A stretch of 64,000 nt of DNA from Calliopum simillimum (taxonomy: Eukaryota > Arthropoda > Insecta > Diptera > Lauxaniidae), in the NCBI GenBank assembly GCA_951812925.1, contig OX638368.1, positions 4,278,001 through 4,342,000 of the forward strand. Reading direction: 5' to 3'. Made by a program: the position numbers and the translations under genes. Positions within the stretch are counted from its first letter, which is position 1. Each line of letters begins with the position of its first letter. Shown here in pieces: positions 11,151 to 22,744 of this stretch. The notes under the pieces are model-generated. The model saw nothing but the letters and a program-made list of their open reading frames with translations, ran no database searches and was not told where the DNA came from.

Positions 11151-11900
11151 ATTGTCGTGAAAAATACTCCTAAAATTGCATTTTGAATGTATTTTTTGTA
11201 TGGGCGATAGGCGTATCCGTTGATCGATTTTGCTCATTTTCAATCCCACGAGCTGACTTTAATGACGAAGGCAGTGTACCAAGTTTCATTGAATTATATT
11301 GGTCAGTTTTTCCAGAAAATGAATTTCCACACACACCCAGCCAGCCAGACAGACGGACATAGCTATATCGACTCAGGAGGTGACGCTGATTAAGAATATA
11401 TAGTATATATACTTTTCTGTATCTGCCACACCTCCTTCTCCACGCTACAAACGGAACGACAAAGCGAATATACCCTGGTTGTAGGGTATAAAAATGGAAA
11501 ATACCTTGTTCCCAGGGGTAAGTATCAAGCATACAAATTTTGGTTCTGATCGGAAAATATTTGACCATGCCCTCAGTCCGTTGAAGGTTGGAAAAACGCT
11601 ATTTCTATGAAATATGTGGCGTTAATCAAAAGAATTAGTCATACCTTTGAAACTATTCAGTGTAGGTAGATGAAATTTGGTACGTATATGAACAATACGT
11701 GTACTTGAGTAAAAAAATGGACAATGCTCGCCCCCTCTATCCGAAATTCGTAGTATTTCTGGAAATAAAAAACCAAATTTGTCATTTCTCTGAAACTATT
11801 TGACACAGGTGAATAAGATTTAATTTCAGATAAAGTGATGCAAACAGGGTTCAAACTGCTGTAACATTTACAAATCAAACTTGATCTCAAAAATATTCAA

Positions 11901-13790
11901 GAGATTTTTTAGTTGGAGTGATTTCTGCAGAATTATATTAAAGAATTTAAATTTAACTAATATATTTTATAGTAGTATGTAACAGCATTGCCATAATTTT
12001 AACAAAAAATTAGAGGTATTGCACACCACTCTTTAAAGCGGAACATTTTAAATAATAAATACGCTTTTTTTTAATGAAGCATTAATTTCGAAGATGTTGG
12101 TCGCTCGCTGTTAAAATTTTATTAAAGCAAACAATCTACTGAAAGAAACCAATAAATTTTTGATTTATTTTCACTATTTAATCAAAAATTAATAATTCTA
12201 AAGGTTAACAAATTATATGTTTTAGCTATTAAATATGAAGGCAGCATTACAAATTACTCATTGATCTTTAGTGTCTACGATTTTAATTGGAAAACTTACC
12301 ATAGCCAAGTAATAAATGCCAATATTAAAAGCTTGCGCATACCACACATTGCGAGAGCAACCCAAAAAAAAAAAAACTATCCTTCCGTGAATGCAAACAT
12401 ACAAGTAAGTAAGTAGTACTTAACTACATACTAAGTACATAAAATGAATGCAGCAATTGCAATAAATTTTTTATTGCAGAAATTATAGTTAACAATAACA
12501 CAATGTCGCGCGGACTTTGGCAATGGCGACTTTTAATGTTGCACTCAGTCGTAATTAAAACATGACTTTGCGCGCTGCTACCAATGTTTGTATTTCCGCA
12601 GCTTTGCAAAACTTGCTACATAGCAGTTTATGATCCAAACATGAGAAAAAAGAAGAAAAAAATAAATTAATAAAATATTTGAAATGTCTGGAATAAAAGT
12701 TGACAACTATTTCATCTTTAAATGGTGAAAGTGGTGGTTTCAATTTTAAAGTGAAACTTCTTTAGTTGCGCTGAGGGTATTTTATTTTTTTTTTGATTTC
12801 TTTAGGTTACAAATAATGAAATAGGAAAATCATTTCTTTTTAATTAGATGAATATTATTTTTAAAAGTGAACACTTAAATGCAATATCTTTTTTAACTGT
12901 AGTGTGAAGTTTTGTCATCCATGAAAAAATATTCAATCCCATTAACTTAATCTGAAGCTCATAGTGAGTTAGTTCATTCGCATCAATAGAGCAGCAAAGT
13001 GATAGATACGAAAATTAATGAAAATTTTTAAACGTTTTGATGTGCCAGGAGGCTGAGATAACGAGTGACAAATTTCAATAACATAATTTTTAATAAAATT
13101 GAAAGACTACTGATTACATAACTCATTTCTTGTGCAAAATGTACGTATGCACACTCGAAATTGAGTTTAGTTTACCATTAAAACTTTTATTTTGGAGAAG
13201 AAACATGCCAGGAGGCTGAGAATTTGGCACTTTGAAGGGATAGATCTAGTTTTCAGTGTTATACTAGAATCAATTAAGATGTTTAGTTTAAATCACAAAT
13301 CAATGAAATATTGTTACAAATATCAAAAAGTGTTAAAAGCCTTGATGGACTCGAAAATTTTTGAGGAGAAATAGCTTTTCACAATATGCTTATAGTATGA
13401 GCATGAGCATGAGCATGGGTATGGGCATTATCATGAGCGATATTTTCTTCAAGAACTCCAGTTGAGTTTTCAGAAATTTGTGAAACTCAATCAAATCATA
13501 TTGAACATTATTTTTCACAATTATGAGTTTCAACATGGAGTTTGGATTTCTTCTTGTTCCAAATTGTCTTTGCTTATGCAAAAATACGCTCAATCGGAGC
13601 TGACGCGCCAGGAAAACAACGATAAAACTCGATAATGTGAATTCATTTTTTAAGCGAAACATGTTCTCTAATCTAATGACGGAATATTTCAACCCAATGC
13701 TCGTCTGTTGCCACCTTATTGTTCTTTCATTCCGTCTTTCCAAGTGAAATACATTTTATGTAAGCAAATTGATTGAAAATATATAAAAAA
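11901..13790. other. sequence without genes
   Basis: No coding signal. A 16-bp direct repeat TGCCAGGAGGCTGAGA occurs at 13043-13058 and 13206-13221. A short (GAGCAT)n-like run lies at 13398-13425. Otherwise it is AT-rich unique sequence. Confidence 0.5.
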
Positions 13791-15039
13791 CTAGCGGTCC
13801 CGGCAAACGTTGTTCTGCTCTTTTTCAATAAGTGGCGCGATGAGTTCGATTTGAACGAAAGCTGCTATAGGTGCAGGGACTTATCATTTAAACTCATTTT
13901 TTCATATAGCGTGCACAACAACCTCATGACCGATCCCTGCAATTTTTGCAAGGCTAATGGTTGACACTATTTATATTGATGTACCAAGTTTGAAAGCAAG
14001 AGCTGCTATTCCAACAGAGATATAGCATATAAAGTAATTTTTTTGTATGATAGATGCAATATCCTCTTGTGCAATCCACTCCACTTTTTGCACGTTGATT
14101 GGTAGCAAGAACATCTTTCCACATACCAAGTTTTATAACAAAATCTGCAATACCTGAAGAGATATAGCATTTTAAGACTTATTTTTCTATAGGGGCTACT
14201 ACTCCCTTTCACCCAATTCCCCCTTTGCATGGCTATAAACCACCTGCAGTACAAAACAAATACATACTGCGAAAATGGTTACGATCGGTTAAGCGGTTTC
14301 GAAGTTATAAGACGACAAACACACGCACACTACATTTTTATATATATTTTTATATCGATACCTTAGAGCGCTATAGTCCTATCTCCATTTTTCCAATAGT
14401 TGGGAAATGCAAAAAGAAGATTGGCTGCTATTTTAGTATAATGATACAAGCAATATTTTTACCTATAGTATATTTCAACATAATTTTATGTTTTTAACCA
14501 ATTTTATTAATTTTTAACGAAATACCAGCCAATTTATAGTATGTCATTACTTTTGCCTTATATAGAATTTCACTACTATTAAAAAAAAACGACACATTTA
14601 GTACACTTTTTGAATTTTTTCCACTAAAATGTCGTAAAAAGTCATGAAACGCGTAGAAAACACGAAGAAAACGAATTTTTTTTTTTTTTTTTGGAATTTT
14701 TGGTTCTGACAAACAAGAGTGGAGCCTTGGGTGTAACCAAATGTATGCACTAAAATGTCGCAAAAAGTCATGAAACGTGAAGAAACCGCGAAAAAACGAA
14801 GAATATTTTTTAAAAATGTGACTTATTTGAACATTTAGTGGAGATAGGACAGTAGCGCTCTTGAAAAAATTACAGTTTGGAGATAGGATTTGTCTTAATT
14901 ATCGAATATTTTGGTGGTATTTTGACATCACACAGTTTTCCACACGATAAAGAAACCCACAATGATGCCATAACTGCAAAAATCTCAAATTCGCAAAAAG
15001 TGGAGATAGGACTATAGCGCTCTAAGGTATCGATATAGA
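13791..15039 (-). mobile_element. non-autonomous Helitron, interrupted by the 14361-15027 element
   Basis: On the minus strand the inferred 5' end is an A followed by TCTATATCGATA near 15039, then, after the interruption, TATATATAAAAATGTAGTG and 'gtgtttgtcg'. The 3' end near 13800-13791 reads GCCGGGACCGCTAG followed by T, matching the CTAG end and AT-site insertion of Helitrons. Removing the inserted element and one TATCGATA restores a continuous Helitron 5' end. No Rep/helicase coding sequence is present, so it would depend on another element. Confidence 0.7.
14361..15027. mobile_element. 667-bp inverted-repeat DNA element with 8-bp target duplication
   Basis: Terminal inverted repeats of 26 bp are perfect and begin CCTTAGAGCGCTATAGTCC (14361-14386 and 15002-15027). 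The 8-mer TATCGATA flanks both sides (14353-14360 and 15028-15035), consistent with an 8-bp target duplication as in hAT or P superfamilies. A third, diverged copy of the terminus lies internally near 14838-14865. The interior (about 14590-14830) holds sequence akin to the middle of the Helitrons at 28.2 and 57.8 kb. No coding sequence is seen. The superfamily is undecided. Confidence 0.75.
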
Positions 15040-17541
15040 TTTCTTTGGTTGTAAAATGTTTCAGACTTTTTTCGGCTTTCAACTGGAAATCAGGAATAAT
15101 TCGGTAGTTGTTTCAATCAATAGACCAGATTAAAAATTATAAGTCTCCTGAAACCAATAATTGGAGTTGGTAGCACTAAGTATAAGTCTGATCATGGTAT
15201 AGTTAGATTCAACTCCTAAAATCTTCTTAAAATGTATGTTAAATTTACAATACTCATAAATGGTTTTATACATAAGTAAATGATAATAATGTACACCAAC
15301 TGAAGCTGCTTTTGTTTTCCTTGAATTTTTCTCGATTTAGTAAAAGAAGAGCCACAATTGCGATTAAAATAAAATTAATAAATGAACAATTGCTGCCAAG
15401 TTCATGAAAAATACCATTTTTTAATTGTTAAAAAAACGAAAATATCAGAAAAAATTTCCCATAACCACAATTTAATTAAAATTTTTTCACACAATGCGGT
15501 AAGAAGTTCAATGTCAGCTACAGAGTACTGTACTCATACGCGTGGTGTACAGTGCGCTAAGAAGAAACACATCAACCACATCAACGCGGCAAACAAATAA
15601 ACGATTAAAGCGACATTGACTATGATGATGAGTCAAACAAAAAAAGTAGAAAAATCAAATGAAAGATGCTAAACAACAACAGCAGGTTGGCGTATTTCAC
15701 ACGCGTTTTGAAAAAAAAAAAAAAAAAATAATAAACAATGGTAACACTTGTCGCATGTATTCATACTTATATGACATTCAATTCATATAAATTATTAATA
15801 AATTAAAAAGCTAAATCAAGTGCTTACTGCATTTATGATTATATGTATTATTTGTTATTTTGCTGCTATGTTTTGCCTTCACTATATGAGCAATGCATTT
15901 TGTTTAAACTTAAACGTAACATTTGAAGAACAGCAAGTTTTTGGAGCTGACATTTTAAAGGAAATGCATATTGATAAACATTGAAAATCTGTTAAGACTC
16001 ATATGCGCGCTTTTATGTGTAACAAGTTTGTTGCTTGAGTCTTTCGGCTTATATTGACATTTCAGTGCTGCTGATTTTCTGTGCTTATTTATTGAAAATA
16101 TTTTTGGTTACTTTTTATTATGTATTATTTTATTAATTTTTTATAAAATCATGAAAACACATCAAAGCTATTGAATGAATTTATAACATAAATATAAATA
16201 TATTGTAGTAGTTCTTTGAATATAAGTTTAATGGAGCATATACTATGCTGCAAAAAGTATATTTTTCAAAAGTTTTTATGAGGATACAATACAGGGTAAA
16301 TTAAAAAATCAACTTTTCTTGAACAAAAAAATTTTTGAGAATAAGAGATATAACACTTAGACCGATTCAGTTTAAAATTTATAATATTTCAAATTGTAAA
16401 TGCGAAAATATTGAACTGTGAATGACATTTCAATGGCAACACAAACAATAACGAGAGAAGAAAAAAAACAGTATTTTTTTTAAAGTAAAATTTTTCTACG
16501 TTGCTCTATGCCTAATAGATAGTTACTATACGGCAGCACTAACTTATCAACTTATCTCCAGGGTGGTAACTCAAGTAGACAATAGAGGAAGAGGTGGTAG
16601 TCATTGCCTATTGTTTTGTTATTGCAAGCAGCGAGCACACCACAAGGTATTTTGTACAGTTTTCGCGCTTGATTAAATATTTGGTACAAACGATAAGAAA
16701 TTACAACGAATTATATTAGTATTGTTGTTGCTTTGTATCTGCATCTCCCAGCAGCCCAGTAGAGTTTGAAAAAAAAAAAAAAAATAAAAATGAAAATCCC
16801 GCCAACCTGCTGTGTTTTGTGTCGTCGCATTTTTCGTGCGCGCATGCGCAGTTGATAAAACAAAAAGCGGAATCACCACAGCAGCGGCTTAAAGGAATTG
16901 CTGCAGTTGCTGCTGCTTGCTGGCCCCGTTGATTGCTTTATTGGGTGTGTTCAATTATATGCTTTAATAATAACGGTAACAGACGAAATCTGCAGATCTC
17001 TTGAGATTTGCTACAAAAAAGGGTAAAATACAATGCGATTTTTTGCTACAATAGTCGCTTGTTTAGATCCTTAAAAATATCACAGGAAGCAAATGAATGT
17101 TTAGATTTATTAACTGTTATCAATCGTTTTAAAAAACTTTAACCCGATAATTGAAACCTCGCATTTAAAAAATGAATTTCGTTCAAAATATTTCAAGATT
17201 TACAAAATTTTTAAATTTTTCAACGATTCTAAAGTTTGTCAACATTTTTCAATTCTAGCAAAATTTTTTGCCTCTATCAATGTTTTTGAATTTTAGCAGC
17301 ATTTTTTAATTTTATCAATATTTTTCAATTCTAGCAACATTTTCGCCTGATTAGCATTATTGAATTCTGTTGACAGTTTTCGCCTTTATCAACATTTAGT
17401 GACGCCGAAATTATAGTTCTAATTTTTAGTTTCTTAAAAAATTTTAGACATTGATGTATACATATTGTAATTAATGTAAATTAATTAAAGTACTTGCTTT
17501 GAAATAGAGTTTATTTTCAAAAATACATTTCATAGTAGGCG
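15040..17541. other. sequence without genes
   Basis: It holds A/T runs, an A18-like run near 15711-15728, a GCA/CTG patch near 16865-16925, and one motif copy at 16023-16047. Around 17200-17400 'caa(c/t)atttttcaattctagca' recurs loosely. No coding signal. Confidence 0.5.
16023..16047 (-). repeat. dispersed GACTTAAG motif, copy 3
   Basis: The minus strand reads GACTCAAGCAACAAACTTG, one mismatch from the core. Confidence 0.75.
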
Positions 17542-18232
17542 GGGAGCCGGTGACAGTAAAACTGCACTTACGCGAATTTTAAAAATGTTTGTATCAATCG
17601 ATAGCGTATGGTCATAGGAGCAATTTAAGCCTGGTGTGCCAGGAATTATCCTGGCACTAGTATTTTTTAGCAATTTTTGAAATTTGCATTTGCAGAAGCA
17701 TTTTGCACTCATACGGATTTCAATTTAAAAAATGCCATTTTGTTGCAAATTTTTTTTAATTTAAGAAAAGTTTGGTGTGCCATCTGATGTCCTGGCACAA
17801 AGGTCTGGCACACCGATATAAAGGAAATAAATGCAAAGAAAAAATTTTTTTTTTAATTTCGTCGTTTTGAGCTTTCACACTGACATATTTTCAAAGTAGA
17901 GCTAAAAATGAGGAAATTAAAAATAAAAAATTTTTCTTTGCATTTATTTCCTTTATATCGGTGTGCCAGACCTTTGTGCCAGGACATCAGATGACACACC
18001 AAACTTTTCTTAAATTAAAAAAAATTTGCAACAAAATGGCATTTTTTAAATTGAAATCCGTATGAGTGCAAAATGCTTCTGCAAATGCAAATTTCAAAAA
18101 TTGCTAAAAAATACTAGTGCCAGGATAATTCCTGGCACACCAGGCTTAAATTGCTCCTATGACCATACGCTATCGATTGATACGAAAATTTTTAAAATCC
18201 GTGTAAGTGCAATTTTACTGTCACCGGCTCCC
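17542..18232. mobile_element. 691-bp nearly perfect fold-back element
   Basis: Two arms of about 320 bp (17542-17861 and 17912-18232) are inverted copies with only a few mismatches and indels, around a spacer of about 50 bp. Arms begin GGGAGCCGGTGACAG. Within each arm are repeated CTGGCAC boxes, including the near-palindrome GTGCCAGGA-ATT-ATCCTGGCAC. No transposase is encoded. The arm similarity suggests recent origin or strong gene conversion. Target duplication is not obvious. Confidence 0.9.
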
Positions 18233-19900
18233 GGACTATAGTGAAAAATTGATTTTCATGTATGACTCAATATTAAAAAAAGTTAATAGAGAATTCATGA
18301 GTACTATTTGGCGAATTTATTAAAATTTTTTGATTTGGTTTAGCATAATTTTTTAACTTTTTCGACTTTCCTTAACATGCCTGAAAAGTTTCAATATTCT
18401 AGACTTTGCTTATATGCTAAGTATTTCCAGCATTTTTAAACTTTTTTATCTATTTTTTATTTTCGTCAACATTCTGTTCCTTATACCTGTTACAGTAAGC
18501 AGCATAAAATTTCGAAAATCTCCTCAATAATAAAGGAAAATTTCTTGGTGGTCCAATACTTTAAAGGCTCGTTCCGAAGAAACCTGTCAAAAACCATTTA
18601 ACCGCAAATAGAAAATGATCGATATTTGGATAAATGAGTTTTCTGCAGCAGCAACACGACAGCACTACTCCACAGTAACAAAGCAAAACATTTTCTTCAT
18701 AATTCTTTTGGACAGCAGCGATAACAACCATGATGGCGCGTTGATGGTGGTATGACTAATCAAAATATCGATCAAAATTTTTCAACTAAAACACAACACA
18801 AATGGCCAACAATAACAATAAAATTTTAAAGCGAAAAATGCTCCAAATGATCTAAAATGAATGTAAAGAAAATAGAAAAATCGAAGAAAAAAAAAACCAA
18901 AAGAAAAAAACTGAAGCATTTAACGGTCACTAAGCAATTCAGTCATTACAAAAGCAACAACAATAAGTTGTACTTAAACAAGGTTTACAGCCGCAGATAA
19001 CGACAGCAGCAACAACAACAACAGCGGTGAAATGATTATTATCAGTTTAACATTCTTGTGAATTGCAGATCGGCACGAGATCTTTTCTAGTTATTGGGAT
19101 TTTTTTGCTATTTCTTCTTTTGTTGTTGTTTTTGTTGTTATTGTTGTCGTTACTAAAGGTTCCTTGCCCATCCTATTAATGCAAGCTCAAAAAAAAAAAA
19201 AAAAAAAACAACAACAAATAAAGTATATTAAAAAAAAGTTTATTAAGAAAAACGAGCCGCTGAAATCTGCTCAACAACCTCATTGAAACGAGATTTTGGT
19301 GAAGGTTATTGCTGATCGGAAATTGGAGCGACCACGCTTCTTTTCTTGGTTTTTTAAGAATGAATTTCCTTTAACTTTTGGCGTTGAAGTTTTTTCATGT
19401 TTTTTTTTTATTTTGTTGCTTAACGGTTTGCATTAACAGCCATTGCTGTTGGTGGTGCTGCTGCTGCTCGCTTTGGCTTCTGCTTCTGTTAAGGTTTTTT
19501 AATGGCCAATACACACGTACATCATCACCATCATATTGTTGGAAATCTTTTGTACATTAAGTTAAATGGGAAAAAATTAATGTCCATAATGTCATAGAGG
19601 TTACAAGCGCGGGATATTTGGTTTTGTTTAAGAAAATACATCAAGTTACTTTCATCAAAGTTTCTTACATAAAAAAAGGTCCCACATATATAATTCCATT
19701 TGTTTTAAAGTAAAATTTTTGCAAATAAATGCTTTCAACTGTTGCAACCACAGAAGCTCAAGATATTCAAGTCTAAAAGAAAGAAACTGAGGATATCAAG
19801 ACATGATTGAAAACGTCGACAGTTTTGCATATACTATACTAGAGTTTGCTTCGATTTAACTTTAAAAGGACCACCCAATTATTAACTTAAGCAAACAAAT
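18233..19900. other. sequence without genes
   Basis: It contains CAA/AAC runs near 18955-19025, a TTG run near 19115-19150, an A20-like run near 19189-19209 and a CTG patch near 19440-19480. No coding signal. Confidence 0.5.
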
Positions 19901-19909
19901 TCGCATCAG

Positions 19910-20215
19910 TTACCATGTCTGCCTATTTTCCGTTTAGGGCTGTGGCAAAATCGAATTCAAAACATTAAGGTCTTATTAATGTTTCTAAGTGTTTACCTTA
20001 TCCGTTTTTTCTATTAAGGGACGTGGAAAAGCCCACTTTTAGACATTTAGGTCATATTATCGTTTTTTATTGCTAACCTTATCTTCATACCAAATTTTAT
20101 AGAAATCGATCCACTGGCATAGCTGTGAGAGCCTTTTTCTACTAAGGGGCGTGGCACCGCCCACTTTAAAACATAATGGTCATTTTATCGTTCCTTTCTT
20201 TACCTTGTGATGATG
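19910..20215. repeat. tandem repeat with GGGGCGTGGCACCGCCCACTT
   Basis: Two to three units of about 110-120 bp share 'ctattaaggg(g/a)cgtgg' followed by 'gcccacttt..aacat..ggtcat'. A further relative lies at 22535-22650. This kind of segment is common in fly intergenic DNA. No coding sequence. Confidence 0.6.
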
Positions 20216-20346
20216 GAAATCACATACGCTTATTTACCCACACACCGCGACTTAAGCATGCAATTTTCATCCAACAGCCAATCAAACAACCAACCATCCA
20301 ACTAACCAACAAACTAATCAATCAGCCAACCAATCACCCGACCAAC

Positions 20347-20790
20347 TAGTGATGAGCAAAATTAGTCTTGGTCTTGCGTCTTGTTCTTGGTCTTGGTAGT
20401 TTTGCAAGACCAAGAACAAGACCAAGACGCTGATATTTTTGCACGACCAAGACTGCTATGGTCTTGGTCTTGTTCTTGCTCACGATAATCGTCAAGACCA
20501 AGACTGCTTTTCAGTTTTGGTAATTTATAGTTAAAAGGTGTTTCACGCACGTTTTGAAGATAAAATCTTCTCTCATTTTGAATTTTGGCATCTTAAAAAC
20601 CCAACTGCTTTGGCAAAATATGGTTTTGAATCTTTGAATACTCAATATCTCTAGAAATTTTTTCAAGACCAAGACTAAGACCGAGACCAAGACTTAATGA
20701 GCAAGATCAAGACCAAGACTCAATGTGCAAGAACAAGACAAGACCAAGACTGTTATTGTCTTGGTCTTGGTCTTGGTTTGCTCATCACTA
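20347..20790. mobile_element. hAT-like MITE filled with GTCTTG/CAAGAC repeats
   Basis: Terminal inverted repeats TAGTGATGAGCAAA are perfect over 14 bp (20347-20360 and 20777-20790) and resemble hAT ends. The flanking 8-mers CGACCAAC and CGAAAAAC match at six of eight positions, suggesting a diverged 8-bp target duplication. Inside, both flanks are packed with GGTCTTG and CAAGACC repeats in both orientations, leaving only about 150 bp of ordinary sequence (20510-20660). The host site is a CCAAC-rich simple repeat. Confidence 0.8.
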
Positions 20791-21433
20791 CGAAAAACCA
20801 AATTTACAACCAACCAACAAATTAGCATGCAACTTTTGTCCAACAGCCAACCAACATCGGACAACACATGCAGCTTAAAAGCGCAACTTAGGCTCAACTG
20901 ACAATCGACATGTCGTACACGTAAGTACTTCACCCTGGGCCAACTAAATCTTTAGAAATCTTTAACTAAGCGAGTATATGAATAAAAGACAAACGCATGT
21001 TAAACTATCGCCCAACTAAGGTTGCAACCAACTGAATATCGCGTCATCAAGAAATTCCGAACACACCCCAATGAACATTACTTTCGAATCTCACGCAAGA
21101 GGGCGGGTGGCCACAATTTAATCAAGGCATTGAAGTAAGACGTGATCCTGATTTAATACATCCAGTGACTTAGGACTCTTTTAACAACGAGGACACATTG
21201 AGACATGACTGTGACACATAGTTAACAACCATAAGACACATTTCGAGGATAACTGACGGAGAGGAAAGGTATGTGATGCACTCCACGACGGACAAACGGA
21301 GACCTTGGACCAAAGACAGAGAGGTATGGTCAGTGATGCACTCCACGACGGACGGCCAGAGACACGCTGGAACCTTATCTCGTGTAGGAAGATTAAAGTT
21401 CAAGCAATGTGATAACTTTATATTATATTTATA
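20791..21433. other. sequence without genes; 60-bp duplication
   Basis: The block beginning GTGATGCACTCCACGACGG occurs at 21273 and again at 21333, a tandem duplication with 60-bp period. The left part is CCAAC-rich. No coding signal. Confidence 0.5.
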
Positions 21434-22341
21434 CAGGGTCCACCATCTAACGTTTATTTTTTCAATTAGTGCTTATTTCGTGAATGATAACACTTAGCTC
21501 ATGACTGATTTGACAGATAATTAGTTTTATCCTTCCGCTAAACGAATATGGTTGTGTATACGCTTGAACAATGCTTCGCTAAGTGGGCCTGCGATCGACT
21601 TGCAGAAGATACCGATTTTGGCAAAAAAATCATCTTTTCAAATGAAGCTCATTTTGATCTTGGCGGTTATGTAAACAAGCAAAATTGTCGCATTTGGGGC
21701 ACAGAAAACCCGCACGTATACATTGAAAAGCCGTTGCACCCAAAACGAGTCCTTGTTTGGTGCGGATTTTGGTCCAGAGGCATAATTGGGCCATTTTTCT
21801 TCGGAGTGGCCGTTACAGTCAATGGTGATCGTTATCGGGCCATGTTGAACAAATTTTTGTTCACAAAAATTGAAGAGGAAGATATTGGCAACATTTGGTT
21901 TCAACAAGACGGCGCTATGTGCCACACAGCCGAGGCTACACTCGATGTTTTGCACCTTGTTTTTGAAGATCGCATTATCAGCCGCAAAGCTGATGTCGTT
22001 TGGCCACCTCGGAGCCGCGATTTGACACCGTTGGACTATTATTTGTGGGGTGCCCTCAAAGATAAATATTACGCCGACAAGCCAGAGACAATTGACGCTT
22101 TAAAGGACAATATTCGTGAAGCCATTGGTGAAATACAGCTGCACTCAATCGATAATGGAAAATTGGACCGATCGTGTAGGCTACTGCATGGCCAGCCGAG
22201 GCAGCCATTTGAATAAAATTATTTTTTATTATTAACCGGAAGGATTGTACTTTCAAATGAAAAAAGAAATTTGAGAAAATATTCAATAGTTTTTTTTATA
22301 GAATTTTCAAAAAAAAAAAAAAAGTTATTTGGCGGACCCTG
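21434..22341 (+). mobile_element. DD41D (rosa-type) Tc1/mariner deletion derivative
   Basis: Ends CAGGGTCCACCA at the left and the inverse of CAGGGTCCGCCA at the right are flanked by TA (21432-21433 and 22342-22343). The 908-bp length against about 1.3 kb for complete elements, and a transposase starting in the middle, show that the 5' part including the DNA-binding domain was deleted. Confidence 0.85.
21548..22235 (+). pseudogene. DD41D mariner transposase, catalytic region, first D changed to N
   Basis: The open frame runs from CFAKWACDRLAEDTDFGKK through FSNEAHFDLGGYVNKQ, PKRVLVWCGFWSRG, NIWFQQDGAMCHTAEA, PPRSRDLTPLDYYLWG to IDALKDNIREAIGEIQLHS. Between D of QQDGA and D of TPLDYY there are 41 residues, the spacing of the DD41D family first found in Ceratitis rosa. 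The expected first catalytic aspartate (FSDEAHF) is N here. A frameshift near 22155 breaks the C terminus; the normal tail (CMASRGSHLN) continues in another frame. The N-terminal helix-turn-helix region is absent. Inactive. Confidence 0.85.
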
Positions 22342-22534
22342 TACTATATTATTAATTAGGTTAACATTTAATTAAGTGGCTTTCACTCGGTGGTCGCCGC
22401 ATAGGTTTTAGTGAATAAAATGAATTACAAGGTTTAGAACAGCACTGTTTTCTTGGGAAGAAAATATAAATTTTGTAGTGAACCCTGGACGCCGACGGCT
22501 ACACCCCAGCTAACGAAGGAAACGTACGTTACAA

Positions 22535-22650
22535 CCTATGGCAATTTTATCGTGCTAACCCTATTTCAGTACCAAATTTCAGTGCAGTGGTTTAGCCGTG
22601 AGAGCGTTTTTTCGATTAAGGGGCGTGCCATCGCCCACTTAAAAAAAGAA
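22535..22650 (+). repeat. relative of the 19.9-20.2 kb repeat
   Basis: Contains 'gtgagagcgttttttcgattaaggggcgtgccatcgcccactt', parallel to the units at 19910-20215. Confidence 0.5.
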
Positions 22651-22744
22651 AATTCTATAGACTGCTCTTCTTCGCAACCTCTCCAACAAATAAAAAATCA
22701 AGCGAGTATGATGAGATTTAATAGAGACTAAGCATGGGAAGCAT

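Larger units (their letters stand above)
9990..11900. repeat. composite interspersed-repeat cluster
   Basis: The cluster is made of a short 'gatgccacgccctttt' copy near 10020-10090, a minisatellite (10150-10565), three to four units of about 140 bp (10640-11150), and an end region near 11160-11500 with 'tatatagtatatatac', 'tataccctggttgtagggtataa' and short CAGC/GACAGACGG runs. Segments near 11640-11900 repeat 'ctttgaaactatt' and 'ccccctctatccgaaattcg'. The last type resembles widespread unclassified fly repeats ending in GGGTATAA. No transposase is seen. Confidence 0.6.

Noticed and set aside
11170..11568. 132-codon minus-strand frame
   Set aside because: It lies across the end of the composite repeat (tatagtatatac, GGGTATAA region). 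The peptide is a reading of repeat DNA.
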